NCBI GenBank assembly: GCA_902776455.1
Contig: CACYQI010000002.1
Location: forward strand, 1 to 64,000
Source: an uncultured Bacteroidales bacterium
GTDB taxonomy: Bacteria; Bacteroidota; Bacteroidia; Bacteroidales; Bacteroidaceae
DNA: 64,000 nt
Direction: 5' to 3'
In this document: piece after piece, positions 44,040 through 52,276 of the stretch
Layout: the number at the start of each line of letters is the position of its first letter
Position numbering within the stretch: position 1 is the stretch's first letter
Made by a program: the position numbers and the translations under genes
Notes under the pieces: model-generated
Database searches by the model: none
Seen by the model: the letters and a program-made list of their open reading frames with translations, nothing else
Told to the model about the DNA's origin: nothing

Positions 44040-44903
44040 TCAACTCTCAACTCTCAGTTCTATCCATTGTATGCTAGTGTCGTGGGCGAACCAAGTCATT
44101 TGCTTCTTGGCGTAGTCGCGTGTGTTCTTCTTTATCTTCTCTATGGCGAAGGGCAGCGTCCACTCGCCGTCGAGGTAGCGGAAGAGTTCCTTGTAGCCCA
44201 CCGTATTGAGGGCGTTCTCGTGGCGGAGAGGGTAGAGGCGGCGTGCTTCGTCGAGCAGTCCCTCCTCCATCATGGTGTCAACGCGGCGGTTTATGCGGTC
44301 GAAGAGGTCTTGCCGCTCGCGGCGGAGGCCTATCTTGACGATGCTGAAGGGGCGTGGCTTGCGCTCTTGTGTCAGGAAGGAGGAGTAGGGACGGCCTGTC
44401 GTGTAGCAGACCTCAAGGGCATGCACCACGCGCTTCGGGTTGCGAGTGTCGGCCGAAAGGTAGTAATCGGGGTCGAGCAAATGCAGTTCGCTCCGCATCT
44501 CGTCTATCTCTCCGCTCAAGAGCCTCTGTCGAAGCGTTTCGCGCACCTCGGCATCGACCGTAGGGATGTCGTCGATGCCGTTGCAGACAGCGTCGAGGTA
44601 CATCATGCTTCCGCCCGAGAGCAAAAGCGACTGGTGGGTGCTGCTGAGTTCGCTGATGAGGGCAAGAACGTCCTGCTCGTACTGGGCTGCACTGTAGTAG
44701 GTACCGATGTCGAGTGTGCCGACGAAGTAGTGCTTGACGCGCCGCTGCTGCTCCTCGGTAGGCGAGGCTGTGCCTATCTCCATGCCTCGGTACATCTGCC
44801 GGCTGTCGCAGTTGAGGATAGGACTGCCGAGCTTCTCTGCCATCTGCAGGGCAAACTCTGTCTTGCCTACAGCGGTGGGGCCTAAGAGAACGTAAAGAGT
44901 CAT
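44040..44903 (-). CDS. miaA: tRNA dimethylallyltransferase
   Basis: MiaA adds a dimethylallyl group to A37 of tRNAs that read codons starting with U; MiaB, encoded at 56.3 kb, then adds the methylthio group. The 287-aa protein shows the P-loop '[13 protein letters not shown]' at residues 6-18, '[18 protein letters not shown]', '[19 protein letters not shown]' and '[18 protein letters not shown]'. The last codons (IELRVES) are read from the CTCTCAACTCTCAACTTTC low-complexity repeat that continues past the stop, so the C-terminal end has been replaced by repeat sequence. The gene is in the minus-strand run between the TnpR-like gene and PBP1A. Confidence 0.93.
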   Translation of the reverse strand: MTLYVLLGPTAVGKTEFALQMAEKLGSPILNCDSRQMYRGMEIGTASPTEEQQRRVKHYFVGTLDIGTYYSAAQYEQDVLALISELSSTHQSLLLSGGSMMYLDAVCNGIDDIPTVDAEVRETLRQRLLSGEIDEMRSELHLLDPDYYLSADTRNPKRVVHALEVCYTTGRPYSSFLTQERKPRPFSIVKIGLRRERQDLFDRINRRVDTMMEEGLLDEARRLYPLRHENALNTVGYKELFRYLDGEWTLPFAIEKIKKNTRDYAKKQMTWFAHDTSIQWIELRVES

Positions 44904-45117
44904 CTTGTCATTTACGATTTGACGATTTACTATTTACGATTTATTTGCGATTCAGTAATTTAACTATTTATTTCCCTCCCCTCAGGGAGTTCGAGTTGGG
45001 GCCGTTTTCTTAGCCTCTCCATCCCTCCCTAAGGGGAGTTAGAGGAGGTCTTTCATCTCTCAACTTTCAACTCTCAACTTTCAACTCTCAACTTTCAATT
45101 TTCAACTCCCAACTCTT

Positions 45118-45663
45118 CTATTCGCCTATCTCGTAGCCCTCGAGGTCGAGTTCCCCCTCCTCGTAGCCTTCGTCGCCATAGAAGTTCTCTGTTCCTTCCT
45201 CTTCCTCCGAAGAAGGCAACGTGGCGTCATTCGCTTCCTCCTCGGCTGAAGGATTGAAGCTCTGCAGGGGAGCCTTTCCGTGTCTGCGGTTCACGATGGG
45301 GTTCTTCTCTGTCCTGCCGAAGACGTTCTCTGTGAGTTCCATGAGGAAGAAGCGTTTGCCGTCGGGGTCGAAGACGTAGGCCAGACGTTGTCCCTCGTCC
45401 TCGAGGAAGTCGCCGATGCGAGTGCGCGACATCAAGTCGAGGTCCTCATCGTAGCGCAAGTCCTCGCTGTCGCTGAGGCAGATGCGGTGCTTGACGCGCC
45501 ATTCTTCGTCGCAAATGAGGAAACTCTGCTTCTGGTGTTCGCTGTATTTGCAGTCCTGCAGGATGAGCTGATGCAGCTCCGAGAACTTGGCATCGCTGTC
45601 AACAAGTATCTCAAGCACAAAGTCCTCTTTCTCCTGGCTGAATAGTGTGAGCTTTAGTGTCAT
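45118..45663 (-). CDS. IS1096 TnpR-like / plasmid pRiA4b ORF-3-like protein
   Basis: The 181-aa protein has an N-terminal domain 'LTLFSQEKEDFVLEILVDSD...LHQLILQDCKY' and 'LAYVFDPDGKRFFLMELTE', as in the TnpR-like or pRiA4b ORF-3 family. Its last 60 residues are strongly acidic (Glu/Asp-rich with Gly-Tyr). Despite the transposon-derived name, I believe such genes are stable neighbours of miaA and lpxA in Bacteroidales, and nothing here indicates an insertion sequence. Function unknown. The preceding gap to lpxA carries a CTTGGATGCT...AGCATC hairpin. Confidence 0.7.
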   Translation of the reverse strand: MTLKLTLFSQEKEDFVLEILVDSDAKFSELHQLILQDCKYSEHQKQSFLICDEEWRVKHRICLSDSEDLRYDEDLDLMSRTRIGDFLEDEGQRLAYVFDPDGKRFFLMELTENVFGRTEKNPIVNRRHGKAPLQSFNPSAEEEANDATLPSSEEEEGTENFYGDEGYEEGELDLEGYEIGE

Positions 45664-45813
45664 ATTCTTTTAGTTCATAATTAGTGATTTATAATTCATA
45701 ACTATTAGGGCGGTAGCAAATTCTTGGATGCTTTAGCATCAGGGTGCTTTCATTCTTCAGTCCTGTTTATCAAGGCGTAACCTTCTTTTGGATGAAGAAT
45801 TGTGTATTATGAA

Positions 45814-46581
45814 TTATCTGATGAATCCTCGGTCGCTGTTGCGTATGAAGTCGAGGATGTAGTCTATCTCTGGACTCATGGGTATCTCCTGTTCCACGCG
45901 GGCAAGAAGTTCGTTCAGTTTGCCAGTGCCTTGCAGGATAATCTGGTAGGCCATGTGGATGTTGTTGATGAGGTCGCGGTCGAAGTCGCGGCGGCGGAGA
46001 CCGATGGTGTTGAGTCCGCAGAAGGCAGCCGGTTCGCGGGCTACGAGGCTGAAGGGCAGAATGTTCTGCGAGAAACGTGTGCCGCCACCCACCATCGTGT
46101 AACTGCCCACGCGGCAGAACTGGTGCATGAGCACGTTGGCGCTGAGGATGGCGTAGTCGTCGATGACGATCTCGCCTGCGAGCTTTGTTCCGTTGCCTAT
46201 GATGACACCGTTGCCGATGTGGGCATCATGGGCCACGTGAGCGCCTTCCATCAGAAGGTTGTCGTTGCCTACGATAGTGCGGCCCTTGGCTGCCGTGCCG
46301 CGATTGATGGTGACGTTCTCGCGTATCTTGTTGTTGTCGCCAATCTCGGCCGTACTTTCCTCGCCTTGGAACTTGAGGTCCTGCGGGATGGCGCCGATGA
46401 CTGCTCCCGGAAAGAAGATGTTCCCGTTGCCGATGCGTGAGCCGTAGAGAACGGTGACGCTATTCATGAAGGTGTTGTTGTCACCGATGACCACGCCGCG
46501 ATCTATGTAGCAGAAGGGACCAATCTCGCAGTTCTCGCCGATGACGGCTTCGGGATGGATGTATGCTAAGGGGCTTATCAT
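45814..46581 (-). CDS. lpxA: acyl-ACP--UDP-N-acetylglucosamine O-acyltransferase
   Basis: LpxA makes the first acyl transfer of lipid A synthesis in the cytoplasm. The 255-aa protein is a left-handed beta-helix of hexapeptide repeats from its N-terminus ('IHPEAVIGENCEIGPFCYID', 'VIGNGTKLAGEIVIDDYAIL') and ends in the C-terminal helical domain from about residue 190 ('NTIGLRRRDF', a family signature). The catalytic His region 'NVLMHQFCRVGSYTMVGGGT' is clear near residue 150. It follows lpxC-fabZ by 97 bp, in the order lpxD, lpxC-fabZ, lpxA, which supplies the early lipid A enzymes together. Confidence 0.94.
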   Translation of the reverse strand: MISPLAYIHPEAVIGENCEIGPFCYIDRGVVIGDNNTFMNSVTVLYGSRIGNGNIFFPGAVIGAIPQDLKFQGEESTAEIGDNNKIRENVTINRGTAAKGRTIVGNDNLLMEGAHVAHDAHIGNGVIIGNGTKLAGEIVIDDYAILSANVLMHQFCRVGSYTMVGGGTRFSQNILPFSLVAREPAAFCGLNTIGLRRRDFDRDLINNIHMAYQIILQGTGKLNELLARVEQEIPMSPEIDYILDFIRNSDRGFIR

Positions 46582-46678
46582 AGTTTGTTATGTATGGGTA
46601 ATTAAGGGTTAATAGTCAAGCGACTCCACAGGCGATGTTGATTGCATCTTCACGAAGTTGCAATCAACTCCTGCTGGC

Positions 46679-48085
46679 TCAGTTGGTTTGTTCACTCGTT
46701 TCTCGGTTGTTTATCACTTGTGCCGTAAAGGTAGCCTCCGCTACGCAATTCTCCCCGATGAAGGCGTAGCCCTGCATGGTGCCGATGTTGTGGCGGAAGG
46801 GTGCCACTCGCTCCACACGGAATATCAGCGTGTCGCCGGGGACTACCTTCTGCCGGAACTTGACGTTGTCGATGCGAAGGAAGTAGGTGCTGTAGTTCTC
46901 GGGCGACTCCTTTTCGTTCAGCACGAACAGTCCCCCCGTCTGTGCCATTGCCTCCACGAGCAGTACGCCGGGCATGACAGGCTCGCTGGGGAAGTGCCCT
47001 TGGAAGAAGGGTTCGTTGTTTGTCACGTTCTTCACGGCCACGATGCTGTTCTCCTTGATGTCCATCACCTTGTCCACCAGAAGCATGGGATAACGGTGGG
47101 GCAGCAGTTTCTTTATCATGCCCACATCCATCAAGGGAGTCTTGTTGGGGTCGTACTTAGGGGCTTGCACCTCGTGCTTGCGGATTTCTTTGCGCATCAT
47201 ACGCGCAAACATATTATTAATAGTGTGCCCCGGGCGGGTGGCAATGATGCGACCCTTGATAGGTCTGCCTATGAGCGCCATGTCGCCGATGATGTCGAGC
47301 AACTTGTGACGTGCAGGCTCGTTGTCCCAGACCAGCGGCTTGTGCTGTATGTAGCCGAGGTCTGTGGCATCGTGATGCTCAGCACCGGTCAGCTTGCAGA
47401 GCTTATCGACGTTCTCCTGCGTGGTCTGTCGCTCGTAGATGACGATGGCGTTGTCCAAGTCTCCGCCTCTGATGAGACCCGCCATGAGCAGTTGCTCTAT
47501 CTCGCGGACGAAGACGAAGGTGCGGGCGGCGGCAACCTCGGTGACGAACTTGTCCATGCTGTCGAGCGTGGCAAACTGGCTGCTGAGCACCTTGCTGTCG
47601 AAGGCTATCATGCTCGTAATGGAGAAGTCGTCGTCGGGGAGCACCGTGATGCAGGCTCCCGTCTTGTCGTCGCGGAACTCCATCTTCTTGGTGATGTAGT
47701 AGTAGTCCTTCGGTGCATCCTGCTCGACGGTGCCGATGCGCTGTATCTCCTGCACATAGGGTTGGGCGCTGCCGTCGAGGATGGGGAACTCCGGCCCGTC
47801 CACCTGGATGAGCACATTATCGATGCCCAGGGCGTAGAGGGCTGCCAGGGCATGCTCTACGGTGCTGCATCGCATCTCTCCCTTGCCAAGGACTGTGCCG
47901 CGTTGGGTGTCAACAACGTTCTCTGCCACAGCATCTATGGCAGGCTGGCCAGGCATATCAATTCGTTGTATCCTATAGCCGTGACCTGCAGGGGCGGGAA
48001 GAAAAGTTACCGTCAAATTGAGGCCTGTATGAAGTCCCTTGCCGCGGAGCGAGAAACTTTCCTTGAGGGTATTCTGCTTTAACAT
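46679..48085 (-). CDS. lpxC-fabZ: fused LpxC deacetylase and FabZ dehydratase
   Basis: This bifunctional 468-aa protein joins UDP-3-O-acyl-GlcNAc deacetylase (residues about 1-305), the committed step of lipid A synthesis, to 3-hydroxyacyl-ACP dehydratase (about 320-468) of fatty acid elongation. LpxC signatures are 'SLRGKGLHTGLNLTVTFLPA', the zinc motif 'TVEHALAAL' near residue 75, and 'RHKLLDIIGD' plus 'GHTINN' near 240-275. FabZ signatures are 'LLPHRYPMLLVDKV' and 'GHFPSEPVMPGVLLVEAMAQ' near 365. The fusion is established for Bacteroidetes. It lies 22 bp after lpxD, whose end and this gap carry GTCGTTTGGTCG repeats. Confidence 0.95.
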   Translation of the reverse strand: MLKQNTLKESFSLRGKGLHTGLNLTVTFLPAPAGHGYRIQRIDMPGQPAIDAVAENVVDTQRGTVLGKGEMRCSTVEHALAALYALGIDNVLIQVDGPEFPILDGSAQPYVQEIQRIGTVEQDAPKDYYYITKKMEFRDDKTGACITVLPDDDFSITSMIAFDSKVLSSQFATLDSMDKFVTEVAAARTFVFVREIEQLLMAGLIRGGDLDNAIVIYERQTTQENVDKLCKLTGAEHHDATDLGYIQHKPLVWDNEPARHKLLDIIGDMALIGRPIKGRIIATRPGHTINNMFARMMRKEIRKHEVQAPKYDPNKTPLMDVGMIKKLLPHRYPMLLVDKVMDIKENSIVAVKNVTNNEPFFQGHFPSEPVMPGVLLVEAMAQTGGLFVLNEKESPENYSTYFLRIDNVKFRQKVVPGDTLIFRVERVAPFRHNIGTMQGYAFIGENCVAEATFTAQVINNRETSEQTN

Positions 48086-48107
48086 TATATGTCTATCGTT
48101 TGGTCGT

Positions 48108-49193
48108 TTAGTCGTTTGGTCGTTTCAGAGCGGTAGCAAACTCTTCGTTCTTCACTCTCAGTTCTTCCTTGAGCATCCTGATTTCCTTTTTCATCTGATT
48201 CATGTCTGCCCACATGTCGGGCAAGTATTTGAAGATAGCGCTACTCTTCCAGAAGTTGCGGGCATCAATGGCTGGTGCGCCTTGGATGGCGGCTCCTTCC
48301 TTCTTGACGCTGTTCGGGATGCCTGCCTGAGCGCCGGCCATTACGCGGTCGGCTATCGTGGCGTGGTCGGCTATGCCTACCTGTCCGCCGAACATGCACC
48401 ACTGGCCCACCTTCGTGCTGCCTGCTATGCCCACTTGGGCTGACATGACCGTATGGCTGCCTATCTCGTCGTTGTGGCCTATCTGTACAAGGTTGTCGAT
48501 CTTCACGCCACTATGCACGACTGTGGCTCCCATGACGGCTCTGTCAATACAACTGTTGGCACCTATCTCCACGTCGTCCTCGATGATGGCGATGCCTATC
48601 TGCGGTATCTTCTCGTAGCCTTTTTCGGTGGGCTGGAAGCCAAATCCGTCGGCACCGATGACGCAGCCGGCATGGAGGATGCAACGGTTCCCGACGCGGC
48701 AGTCGTGGTAGATGACGGCATTACTGTATATTTCGGTGTTCGCTCCGACCTTGGCGTTGCGACCTATCGTGACGTGGGGATGCAGGATGCAGCCTTCGCC
48801 TATCTCCACGCCTTCGGCAATGGCAACGAAGGGACCGATGTAGCAACGTTCGCCTATCTTTGCCGAGGGGTCGATGAAGGCCAGTTCGCTGATGCCTTCC
48901 CGCTTGGGTTTCATGCTCTCGTATATCTGCAGAAGCTTTGCTACGGCCTGCCGGGCATCGGCCACCTTGATGAGGGTCGCCTTCACTTCCTGCTGAGGTT
49001 CGATGTTCTCGCTTATCAGCACGATGGTGCTCTCTGTGTCGTAGAGGTGCTGAAGGTACTTGTCGTTGTAAAGGAAACTGATGCAGCCGGGCCGTCCTTC
49101 CTCGATTCGGGCGAAGTTGTTGACCTTGGCTTCGGGGTCGCCAACGACCGTGCCGCCTATCAGTCCTGCTATCATTTGTGCGCTAAATTCCAC
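48108..49193 (-). CDS. lpxD: UDP-3-O-acylglucosamine N-acyltransferase
   Basis: LpxD adds the second acyl chain in lipid A synthesis. The 361-aa protein has the N-terminal uridine-binding domain (about 1-110), hexapeptide repeats ('[19 protein letters not shown]', '[20 protein letters not shown]'), and the family motif '[21 protein letters not shown]' read here in two parts around residue 190. '[11 protein letters not shown]' contains the catalytic His. The C-terminal helix ends [16 protein letters not shown], encoded by a sequence (CGGTAGCAAA...CTTCG plus GTCGTTTGGTCG) that recurs in intergenic DNA near 45708 and 60600. The tail is therefore probably repeat-derived and longer than usual. Confidence 0.93.
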   Translation of the reverse strand: MEFSAQMIAGLIGGTVVGDPEAKVNNFARIEEGRPGCISFLYNDKYLQHLYDTESTIVLISENIEPQQEVKATLIKVADARQAVAKLLQIYESMKPKREGISELAFIDPSAKIGERCYIGPFVAIAEGVEIGEGCILHPHVTIGRNAKVGANTEIYSNAVIYHDCRVGNRCILHAGCVIGADGFGFQPTEKGYEKIPQIGIAIIEDDVEIGANSCIDRAVMGATVVHSGVKIDNLVQIGHNDEIGSHTVMSAQVGIAGSTKVGQWCMFGGQVGIADHATIADRVMAGAQAGIPNSVKKEGAAIQGAPAIDARNFWKSSAIFKYLPDMWADMNQMKKEIRMLKEELRVKNEEFATALKRPND

Positions 49194-49211
49194 GATTATA
49201 TTTACTATTTT

Positions 49212-50069
49212 TTACGATTTACTATTTAACAGTTCTGCCATCTGAAGGGCTACTTCCTTTGCTTTCTCTGCGGCAACCTGAGCAAAGCGCTCTGTCTTAT
49301 CGGCATAGATGATGGCACGACTGCTGTTGACCAGCAAGCCGCAGTCCTCTATCATGCCATACTTGCAGACCTCTTCGAGGCTGCCGCCTTGTGCTCCTAC
49401 TCCAGGCACGAGCAGGAAGGCATTCGGAGCAACCTTCCTGATGTCCTGGAACAACTCGCCTCTCGTGGCACCGACGACGTACATCAGGTTCTCGTCGTTA
49501 CCCCATTCCTGGCTCTTGCGGATGACTTTCTCAAAGAGACGTTCGCCTTGCTTGTCTTCAGTCAACTGGAAGTCGAACGAGCCTTTGTTGCTGGTCAAGG
49601 CAAGTAGGATGACCCAATGGTTCTTCTTTGGGCACTCCCCCAAAGGGGGAGCGGGGAGGGGGCTAATGAAAGGCGTCACGCTGTCCTCGCCCATATAGGG
49701 AGCGACGGTCAGCGCATCGACGTCGTACTCGCCGAAGAACGTGCGGGCATACATCTGGCTGGTATTGCCGATGTCGCCCCGCTTGGCGTCGGCTATGATG
49801 AATTGGTCGGGATAGTTCTGCTTCAGGTACTTGACTGTCTTCTCGAAAGCCATCAGTCCCTTCACACCGAACGCCTCGTAGAAGGCGAGGTTGGGCTTGT
49901 AGGCGACGCAATAAGGTGCAGTCGCATCGATGATGGCCTTGTTGAAGACAAAGATAGGGTCATCTTCCTTCAGCAAGTGCTCCGGTATCTTCTTCAAGTC
50001 GGTATCGAGGCCGACGCAAAGGAAACTCTTCTTCCTTCGTATGTTTGCTATAAGTTCCTGTCTTGTCAT
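49212..50069 (-). CDS. pyrF: orotidine-5'-phosphate decarboxylase with repeat-derived insert
   Basis: PyrF makes UMP in the last step of pyrimidine synthesis. The 285-aa protein is the longer OMP decarboxylase form: '[19 protein letters not shown]' at the N-terminus, the catalytic '[12 protein letters not shown]' near residues 95-106, '[11 protein letters not shown]' and '[12 protein letters not shown]', then '[15 protein letters not shown]'. Between the last two blocks of the middle, residues about 136-147 ('[12 protein letters not shown]') come from a CTCCCCCAAAGGGGGAG palindrome (49629-49665) that keeps the frame. Its start overlaps the preceding 80-aa gene by four bases. Confidence 0.93.
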   Translation of the reverse strand: MTRQELIANIRRKKSFLCVGLDTDLKKIPEHLLKEDDPIFVFNKAIIDATAPYCVAYKPNLAFYEAFGVKGLMAFEKTVKYLKQNYPDQFIIADAKRGDIGNTSQMYARTFFGEYDVDALTVAPYMGEDSVTPFISPLPAPPLGECPKKNHWVILLALTSNKGSFDFQLTEDKQGERLFEKVIRKSQEWGNDENLMYVVGATRGELFQDIRKVAPNAFLLVPGVGAQGGSLEEVCKYGMIEDCGLLVNSSRAIIYADKTERFAQVAAEKAKEVALQMAELLNSKS

Positions 50070-50308
50070 GTGTTAAGTATCTCTACGATGACTCTTATTA
50101 AGCCTATCACTACGGCTGCTGCCACGGCAATAATTATCCAAACTCCTAAGAAGGCCCATCCGTTATCTCCCCACCCGAGCCATTGCTGTAGAGTTGGAGT
50201 AAGCACTCCCGCCACAACTATTGCGACTAAGTCCGGCCAATGTTCCTTCCAGTCAGCTTTTATGCCTTCCCAAGTCCATTCCTGCTTTACATCATTCCAA
50301 AATCCCAT
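50066..50308 (-). CDS. 80-aa small membrane protein
   Basis: The N-terminal third is amphipathic and Trp-rich ('[21 protein letters not shown]'-like, positions 4-24). Two hydrophobic segments follow at about residues 27-44 and 52-76. The stop overlaps the pyrF start (ATGA overlap), so translation is coupled. It lies 16 bases after the prfA stop. I do not recognise the family. A membrane role is all that can be said. Confidence 0.7.
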   Translation of the reverse strand: MGFWNDVKQEWTWEGIKADWKEHWPDLVAIVVAGVLTPTLQQWLGWGDNGWAFLGVWIIIAVAAAVVIGLIRVIVEILNT

Positions 50309-50324
50309 GTCTCTTTCCTTTCCT

Positions 50325-51434
50325 TTAAAGTTCCGATTCCTTGAGTCGCTCGGCGTTCTCTGCTACGATGAGGTGGTCGATGCAGTCCTGGATGTTGCCG
50401 TCCATGAAGGATGGCAGGTTATAGATGGTGTAGCCGATGCGGTGGTCGGTGATGCGGCCTTGCGGGTAGTTGTAGGTGCGTATCTTGGCCGAGCGGTCGC
50501 CGGTCGAGACCATTGTTTTGCGTCGGGAAGCGATGTCGTCGAGGTACTTCTGGTGCTCCTTGTCGTAGATGAAGGTGCGGAGGCGGGCCAGGGCGCGTTC
50601 CTTGTTCTTCGGCTGGTCGCGCGTCTCGGTACACTCCACGAGAATCTCTTCGTCTTGGTTCGTGAAGGGGTTGCGCCAGATGTATCGGGCACGGACACCT
50701 GACTCTACTTTGTTGACGTTCTGGCCGCCGGCGCCGCTGCTTCGGAAGGTGTCCCACTTGATGGCGCCTTCGTTGATTTCCACGTCGAACTCCTCTGCTT
50801 CGGGCAGGACGGCTACTGTTGCTGCGGAGGTGTGGACGCGGCCTTGAGTCTCGGTGGCTGGCACTCGCTGTACGCGATGCACGCCGCTCTCGTACTTCAT
50901 GATGCCATAGACGCCTTCGCCCGTCACGGAACAAACGATTTCCTTGTAGCCGCCGACGGCACCTTCGCTGTAGCTGCTGACCGACATCTTCCAGCCTTTC
51001 TGCTCGAAGAACTTCGAGTACATGCGGAAGAGGTCGCCGGCGAAGAGAGCTGCCTCGTCGCCTCCTGTGCCGCCGCGTATCTCGAGCACGATGTTCTTAT
51101 CGTCTTCGGGATCGGCAGGCACGAGCAGAAGCTTTATCTCTTCCTCCAGCTCAGGGATGCGTTTCTCGCTCTCGGCAAGTTCCTGGCGAAGCATTTCCTT
51201 CGTCTCGGCATCTTCCTCGATGGCGAGCATCTCCTTGGCGTCGGCCACGTTCTGCAGGCAGCCGATGTATTCCTTGCGAGCCTCGACTATCTTGCCGAGG
51301 TCCTTATATTCCTTGGTGAGCTTGACGTATCGCTTCTGGTCGGCAATGACCGAAGGGTCGGTGATGAGGGTGCTCACTTCCTCAAAGCGGCTCACAAGGC
51401 CGTCGAGCTTATCTAATAGACTATTGTTTTCCAT
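50325..51434 (-). CDS. prfA: peptide chain release factor 1
   Basis: RF1 releases the finished polypeptide at UAA and UAG codons. The 369-aa protein has the helical domain 1, the anticodon-like tripeptide in 'RVPATETQGRVHTSAATVAV' (PAT near residue 188), and the catalytic 'GGQ' in 'RSSGAGGQNVNKVESGVR' near residues 236-238, followed by 'QPKNKERAL' and 'RSAKIRTYNYPQGRITDHR'. Its start overlaps the end of the DUF2442 gene by 14 bases. It sits in the Bacteroidales order purM-prfA-pyrF, here with extra small genes inserted. Confidence 0.95.
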   Translation of the reverse strand: MENNSLLDKLDGLVSRFEEVSTLITDPSVIADQKRYVKLTKEYKDLGKIVEARKEYIGCLQNVADAKEMLAIEEDAETKEMLRQELAESEKRIPELEEEIKLLLVPADPEDDKNIVLEIRGGTGGDEAALFAGDLFRMYSKFFEQKGWKMSVSSYSEGAVGGYKEIVCSVTGEGVYGIMKYESGVHRVQRVPATETQGRVHTSAATVAVLPEAEEFDVEINEGAIKWDTFRSSGAGGQNVNKVESGVRARYIWRNPFTNQDEEILVECTETRDQPKNKERALARLRTFIYDKEHQKYLDDIASRRKTMVSTGDRSAKIRTYNYPQGRITDHRIGYTIYNLPSFMDGNIQDCIDHLIVAENAERLKESEL

Positions 51435-51729
51435 TTGTCACATATCTGTATTCATCCTCAGCGACGTTGAGGCATCCTGTGTCCTCTTGCTTTCCATATT
51501 CATATATGGTGTCGCTCGGCAAGTCTATTCTGTTGTTCCACGAGATACATGTACGGCTAGCATCGAGATGCGCATTCTGAAAGAGACAGCACTCCGTCTC
51601 CAAGGCACGGAAATCGGGAATCGTGCGAATGTCGTCTTTCAAGTCATACGTCACGACGCGTCCGTCGTCGAACACGACTCTTAGCAGGTAGTCCTCAAGG
51701 GGACAAAATGACTTTATTCGAGGTATCAT
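51421..51729 (-). CDS. DUF2442-like protein
   Basis: The 102-aa protein begins 'MIPRIKSFCPLEDYLLRVVF' with 'DDGRVVTYDLKDDI' next, a pattern of DUF2442 proteins. It follows a DUF4160 gene by 9 bases. These two families are repeatedly found together in bacteria and have been suspected to be a toxin-antitoxin-like pair; that function is not established. Its 3' end overlaps the prfA start by 14 bases, so it is expressed in the housekeeping run. Confidence 0.7.
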   Translation of the reverse strand: MIPRIKSFCPLEDYLLRVVFDDGRVVTYDLKDDIRTIPDFRALETECCLFQNAHLDASRTCISWNNRIDLPSDTIYEYGKQEDTGCLNVAEDEYRYVTNGKQ

Positions 51730-51738
51730 AGCTAATGC

Positions 51739-51990
51739 TTATAGAGGTGGTAGCTTAACGATCTTTTGTGTTTGCCACATGTTGAGCAGTTCTTCCTTAT
51801 GCTCGCCCATCCATTCCTTCACGAGTTGCTGAGCACGAAGTGGTAAGTCTCCTTCGGTCATTTCAAAGGTCTGAATGTCAAACAGCCCGACAAACTCGTT
51901 GTAAAGAGCATGAATATGTGCTGGTTCATGTTCCTTGGGCTTGAAGAACATCTTGATGATGATTCCGTAAAAACGTACTATCTCAGGCAT
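51739..51990 (-). CDS. DUF4160-like protein
   Basis: The 83-aa protein has the DUF4160 pattern 'MPEIVRFYGIIIKMFFKPKE' then 'HEPAHIHALYNEFVGLFDI' and ends with a helix 'LVKEWMGEHKEELLNMW'. It precedes the DUF2442 gene by 9 bases. Biological role unknown. Its placement between purM and prfA looks like an acquired two-gene cassette. Confidence 0.72.
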   Translation of the reverse strand: MPEIVRFYGIIIKMFFKPKEHEPAHIHALYNEFVGLFDIQTFEMTEGDLPLRAQQLVKEWMGEHKEELLNMWQTQKIVKLPPL

Positions 51991-52071
51991 GATGCTTATG
52001 TTTGTTGTTCTTTTTCTTATGTGTCAGATAGAATTGCCGCCATGCGAAGAACATGACGACGAGTAGCGCTG

Positions 52072-52272
52072 CTAAAAATATGTTTTCTGTAAGATATAAT
52101 CTACCACACACCAACCGGCCAAACCCACAAGGCCTGCTAAGCTGGCGATGTAGTCCTTGTCATCCAGAAACGAGCGAATGGCAAACATTCCAAGACCGAT
52201 GATGCAGAAGCCGACGCCCATTTGCTTGAGCCAGTCTTTGGTGGTATAGTTCGTAATCTTTACGTTTTTCAT
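52072..52272 (-). CDS. 66-aa small membrane protein after purM
   Basis: The product begins MKNVKITNYTTKDWLKQMG and has two hydrophobic helices (about residues 18-34 and 42-62). It starts four bases after the purM stop, so translation is probably coupled. In an overlapping frame just downstream, codons for 'FLAALLVVMFFAWRQFYLTH' run up to 51990 and might be a second tiny membrane protein, but no clear start was found. Family not recognised. Confidence 0.6.
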   Translation of the reverse strand: MKNVKITNYTTKDWLKQMGVGFCIIGLGMFAIRSFLDDKDYIASLAGLVGLAGWCVVDYILQKTYF

Positions 52273-52276
52273 GTCT

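Noticed and set aside
45118..45663. TnpR-like gene considered as part of an insertion sequence
   Set aside because: No transposase, terminal repeats or target duplication nearby; sits in a stable gene order.
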